Assembly (NCBI GenBank): GCA_946482585.1
Contig: CAMLSI010000010.1
Location: forward strand, 1 to 28,540
DNA length: 28,540 nt
DNA from: an uncultured Lysobacteraceae bacterium
Lineage (GTDB): Bacteria; Pseudomonadota; Gammaproteobacteria; Xanthomonadales; Rhodanobacteraceae
Direction of reading: 5' to 3'
The notes below the pieces were generated by a model, which saw only the letters and a program-made list of their open reading frames with translations, searched no databases and was not told the DNA's origin. Positions 26,665 to 28,540 of this stretch are shown piece after piece. The stretch's first letter is position 1. Each line of letters starts with the position of its first letter. The position numbers and the translations under genes are program-made.

Positions 26665-27126
26665 TCAGGACTGATGACCGCCGCAGGAGCCTTCCTTGCC
26701 CTTCTTCTCGCCGCCGCAGGAACCTTCCTTACCCTTGTTGTCGCCGCCGCAGGAGCCTTCCTTGCCCTTCTTGTCGCCGCCGCACTTGCCTTCGCCGCAC
26801 TTGCCTTCCTTGCCCTTGTGCGCGGCTTCGACTTCGGCCTTGCTCAGCGAACCGTTCTTGTCGGTGTCGACTTTGTCGAAGTGCTGACCCTTCGCGGCGT
26901 CGAATTCGGCTTTGGAGATCGAACCGTCCTTGTTCGTGTCCATCTTGTCCATGCCGCACTTGCCTTCACCGCACTTGCCTTCGCCGAAGCCGGTGGTCAT
27001 GTAGCCGCTGGCGAGCTGATTCAGCTGGAACGCCGTGTCGGCACTGGCCATCTGCGCGAGCGAGAGGGAACCGATGAAAGCCGTACCGAGTGCGAGCGTC
27101 AGCGGTTTCGCGATCTTCGTGGACAT
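26665..27126 (-). CDS. Candidate RiPP metallophore precursor: signal peptide, EGKCG/EGSCG motifs and two EF-hands (HvfA/bufferin-like)
   Basis: A peptide of 153 residues with a Sec signal peptide ([20 protein letters not shown], cleaved near residue 29 after MASA). The mature part has seven cysteines, each in a Glu-Gly-Lys/Ser-Cys-Gly motif: EGKCG at Cys52, Cys57, Cys110 and Cys115, and EGSCG at Cys126, Cys137 and Cys148. Between the two clusters lie two canonical calcium-binding EF-hand loops: Asp63 to Glu74 ([12 protein letters not shown]) and Asp87 to Glu98 ([12 protein letters not shown]). EGKCG is the motif modified in HvfA-type peptides, and the next gene is the matching DUF692 enzyme. 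Inference: cysteines are converted to copper-binding groups before export to the periplasm. The start at 27126 has GGAGAA six bases upstream. Without the neighbours it would be read as an EF-hand protein. Confidence 0.9.
   Translation of the reverse strand: MSTKIAKPLTLALGTAFIGSLSLAQMASADTAFQLNQLASGYMTTGFGEGKCGEGKCGMDKMDTNKDGSISKAEFDAAKGQHFDKVDTDKNGSLSKAEVEAAHKGKEGKCGEGKCGGDKKGKEGSCGGDNKGKEGSCGGEKKGKEGSCGGHQS
26677..26775 (-). repeat. Three tandem 33-bp repeats encoding an 11-residue Cys unit
   Basis: Residues 118-150 of the precursor are three copies of an 11-residue unit of the form acidic-[11 protein letters not shown]. At DNA level the units are 33 bases long with only a few differences, mostly at the first two codons and at third positions. 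Such an array can gain or lose copies by slippage or recombination, which would change the number of cysteines. Confidence 0.9.
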
Positions 27127-27661
27127 TGCAAGTTCTCCGTGGATTGACGGGCGTCGGCCCGCAGGGGTAACTGCTGCATAGGCAGCGATGACGCGCCGCG
27201 CGGCGGAGAACCTGCCTGATGAGCGGGGTTCTGCCCTCCGTACGCGAAGCGCGCAGTCTTATACGCCGAATGCTGCAGTTCGGATGCATGCTGCACTGCA
27301 GCGCGTCAGCTTGGACAACCAGACCGGAACGGCACGCGAATTCTTTCATACCGACACAACGGTTAAGAACATGCGATGTCGACGATGCTGGATCAGCTGA
27401 GTGCGCGCGGCGAGCGCCGGGGTTGTCGTTTCGGCGATCGGAGGCTTCGCTTCGGCGCGAAGACGGTTCTGCTGCGCGTCCCTGCAACATGACCGTGCGA
27501 CCGCCTGCCGTCTTTCGCCGCGGCGATGACGTTTCGATGACGGCGCGCGCGCGGCGAAGGGTTTCGCCGCGTCGGAAGCGCGCAAGAAAAGCAACGTACG
27601 CGGCCGGGTCGCGCGGCCGGCTACGCGCCGCCCCGTTGCGGGGGCGGCGCCGGGACCTGGT
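27127..27661. other. 535-base intergenic region upstream of the RiPP operon
   Basis: No protein-like reading frame was found. It must hold the promoter of the minus-strand precursor gene. Candidates on the minus strand are TATAAG at 27263-27258, without a good -35 box, and TTAACC-N16-AGAA at 27366-27341, which loosely resembles an ECF-sigma promoter of the GTAACC-N16-CGAA type. GCTGCAGT (27272-27279) and ACTGCAGC (27295-27302) form an inverted repeat with a 15-base centre. The stretch 27400-27600 shows only GC-rich sequence with no recognisable feature. Confidence 0.45.
27625..27650 (-). terminator. GC-rich hairpin after the porin gene
   Basis: GCGCCGCCCC and GGGGCGGCGC pair perfectly around a six-base loop, 11 bases beyond the porin stop codon. 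No U run follows on the minus strand, so it is a candidate terminator or 3'-end stabiliser rather than a canonical one. Confidence 0.5.
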
Positions 27662-28540
27662 TCAGAAGTGGATCTGTGCGCGGAGTTCGGTGATCTTCGG
27701 ATCGAGCGCGAGCGCGCCCTTGTCGCTGAATGCGCGGATGTAGTTCGCCTGCAGCTTGAAATGCTGGCCGAGATACCAGTTCACGCCGAGCGTCCAGTCG
27801 TGCTCTTTGCCGCCGGCGACGAGACCGTCGTTGAGATCGAGCGTGGAGTAGCGCAGGCCGACCTCGACCGCGCCGTAATCGTTCTTCGGTTTGACGTTGC
27901 CGAACGCGCCGCTCTTGTAAGGCCGCGTTTCGCCGGTGAGTACCCAGCTCGCATAGAGATAGGCGCCGTCGGCGGCGAAATCGCGCGCGGTGCGGCGCGA
28001 CGCATCGATGGTCAGGAATTCGCCCTGCAGAGAGAACGGTCCCTGCGCCCAGGCGCCTTCGAGGCCGACGCGCTTGATCTGGTCGGCGCCGCTCAGGTTG
28101 CCGGTATCGATCAGGCGGATCGCCGTGAGGTTGGCTTCGGGACGCGCGCGAATGCGTGCGATCTCGTCGTCGCGTTCCTCGATCGAACCGGCGACGCCGA
28201 GATGCACGACGGCGGTATCGCTCTTGACCGGATTGAACACCGCGCGCGCGGCCCAGGTCGTTCCGTCGTTGTCGCCGTTGAGATCGCCGCCGCTGAACAC
28301 CGCCGCGTTGAGCAGCCAGCCCGGCACCTTCTCGTAGGTCCAGTCCAGGCCGATGCGGCGCCCCTGGTTCACCGCCTGCACCGGCAGCGCGCGCTCCAGG
28401 AACGTCGTCGCGCCGGAACCGATCGCGCCTTCCTCGAAACCGACCGGCGTCTTGAACTGGCCGACGCGGAAATCGCCGACGTTCTTGTTGAACAGGCGGA
28501 AGTACGCGTCGACCCACAGATGCGACTGGAAGTCGTAGCC
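27662..28540 (-). CDS. Porin, phosphate-selective OprP/OprO-like (partial, 5' end outside window)
   Basis: An outer-membrane beta-barrel porin; 292 residues are visible and the N-terminus lies beyond the window edge. Family signatures are VGQFKTPVGFEEG near the visible start, then alternating beta-strand sequence such as GLDWTYEKVPGWLLNAAVFSGGD, EVGLRYSTLDLNDG and GVNWYLGQHFKLQANYIRAF. The protein ends in Ile-His-Phe, and the final Phe is the usual barrel-assembly signal. It follows the pattern of Pseudomonas OprP/OprO proteins, which pass phosphate or polyphosphate, but selectivity cannot be judged from this part. It lies 535 bases upstream of the RiPP operon on the same strand, with a hairpin between, so it is probably a separate unit. 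Confidence 0.9.
   Translation of the reverse strand, partial: GYDFQSHLWVDAYFRLFNKNVGDFRVGQFKTPVGFEEGAIGSGATTFLERALPVQAVNQGRRIGLDWTYEKVPGWLLNAAVFSGGDLNGDNDGTTWAARAVFNPVKSDTAVVHLGVAGSIEERDDEIARIRARPEANLTAIRLIDTGNLSGADQIKRVGLEGAWAQGPFSLQGEFLTIDASRRTARDFAADGAYLYASWVLTGETRPYKSGAFGNVKPKNDYGAVEVGLRYSTLDLNDGLVAGGKEHDWTLGVNWYLGQHFKLQANYIRAFSDKGALALDPKITELRAQIHF

Noticed and set aside
27346..27594. An 82-residue minus-strand frame in the gap upstream of the RiPP operon
   Set aside because: The composition looks random and Arg/Ala-rich, without a signal peptide, ribosome binding site or family motif. It was considered as a second precursor but has no EGKC motif.
27400..27600. Possible REP-like or CRISPR-like repeats in the GC-rich intergenic DNA
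   Set aside because: Several short GC-rich words recur, but no unit repeats with regular spacing or good identity.

Overview
The window is high-GC, densely coding DNA from a gammaproteobacterium. The best fit is the Xanthomonadales (Lysobacterales), perhaps a Rhodanobacteraceae-like lineage. The evidence is a fused aspartate kinase/diaminopimelate decarboxylase, a MurL-MurD2 pair in place of the usual D-Glu route, a MetX-MetB-Hom operon led by a SAM-I riboswitch, and secreted proteins ending in an F-x-D-G-F tag. No tRNA, rRNA, transposase, phage gene or CRISPR array was seen.

Layout. 1-2631: the tail of an unknown gene with its terminator; a secreted PPC-like protein behind a promoter that abuts a 16-bp palindrome; and convergent prfC (peptide chain release factor 3), with a bidirectional terminator between the two. 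2751-3662: a periplasmic M23 peptidase. 3927-7512: a methionine block in which an 18-bp palindrome, a promoter and a SAM-I riboswitch precede metX, metB and hom. 7583-13133, all minus strand: an amino-acid permease, a two-subunit molybdenum hydroxylase (IorAB type), an AraC-like regulator and a VOC-fold protein. 13313-17698: an exported amidohydrolase, then two secreted proteins (an Ig-like protein and a metzincin protease) that share the C-terminal tag. 17881-23209: lysAC, murL and murD2, which link DAP and lysine metabolism to the first amino-acid steps of peptidoglycan synthesis. 23225-24219: an FmdB-type zinc ribbon protein and RNase T. 24275-27126: a RiPP operon. 27662-28540: the 3' part of an OprP/OprO-like porin.

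The most interesting part is 24275-27126. On the minus strand it reads: a Sec-exported Cys-containing peptide, a DUF692 (MNIO) enzyme, a DUF2063 partner protein and a DoxX membrane protein. This matches the copper-related hvf/bufferin type of RiPP system. The precursor here is unusual. It places four EGKCG motifs and three EGSCG motifs around two canonical EF-hand calcium loops, so one exported peptide may carry both modified, copper-binding cysteines and calcium sites.

Methionine synthesis appears to be controlled at two levels: a DNA operator that contains the sequence AGACGTCT next to the -35 box, and the SAM-I riboswitch in the leader RNA. The aspartate-family steps in this window are split. 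Aspartate kinase is fused to the last lysine enzyme at 17881, while homoserine dehydrogenase stands alone in the methionine operon.
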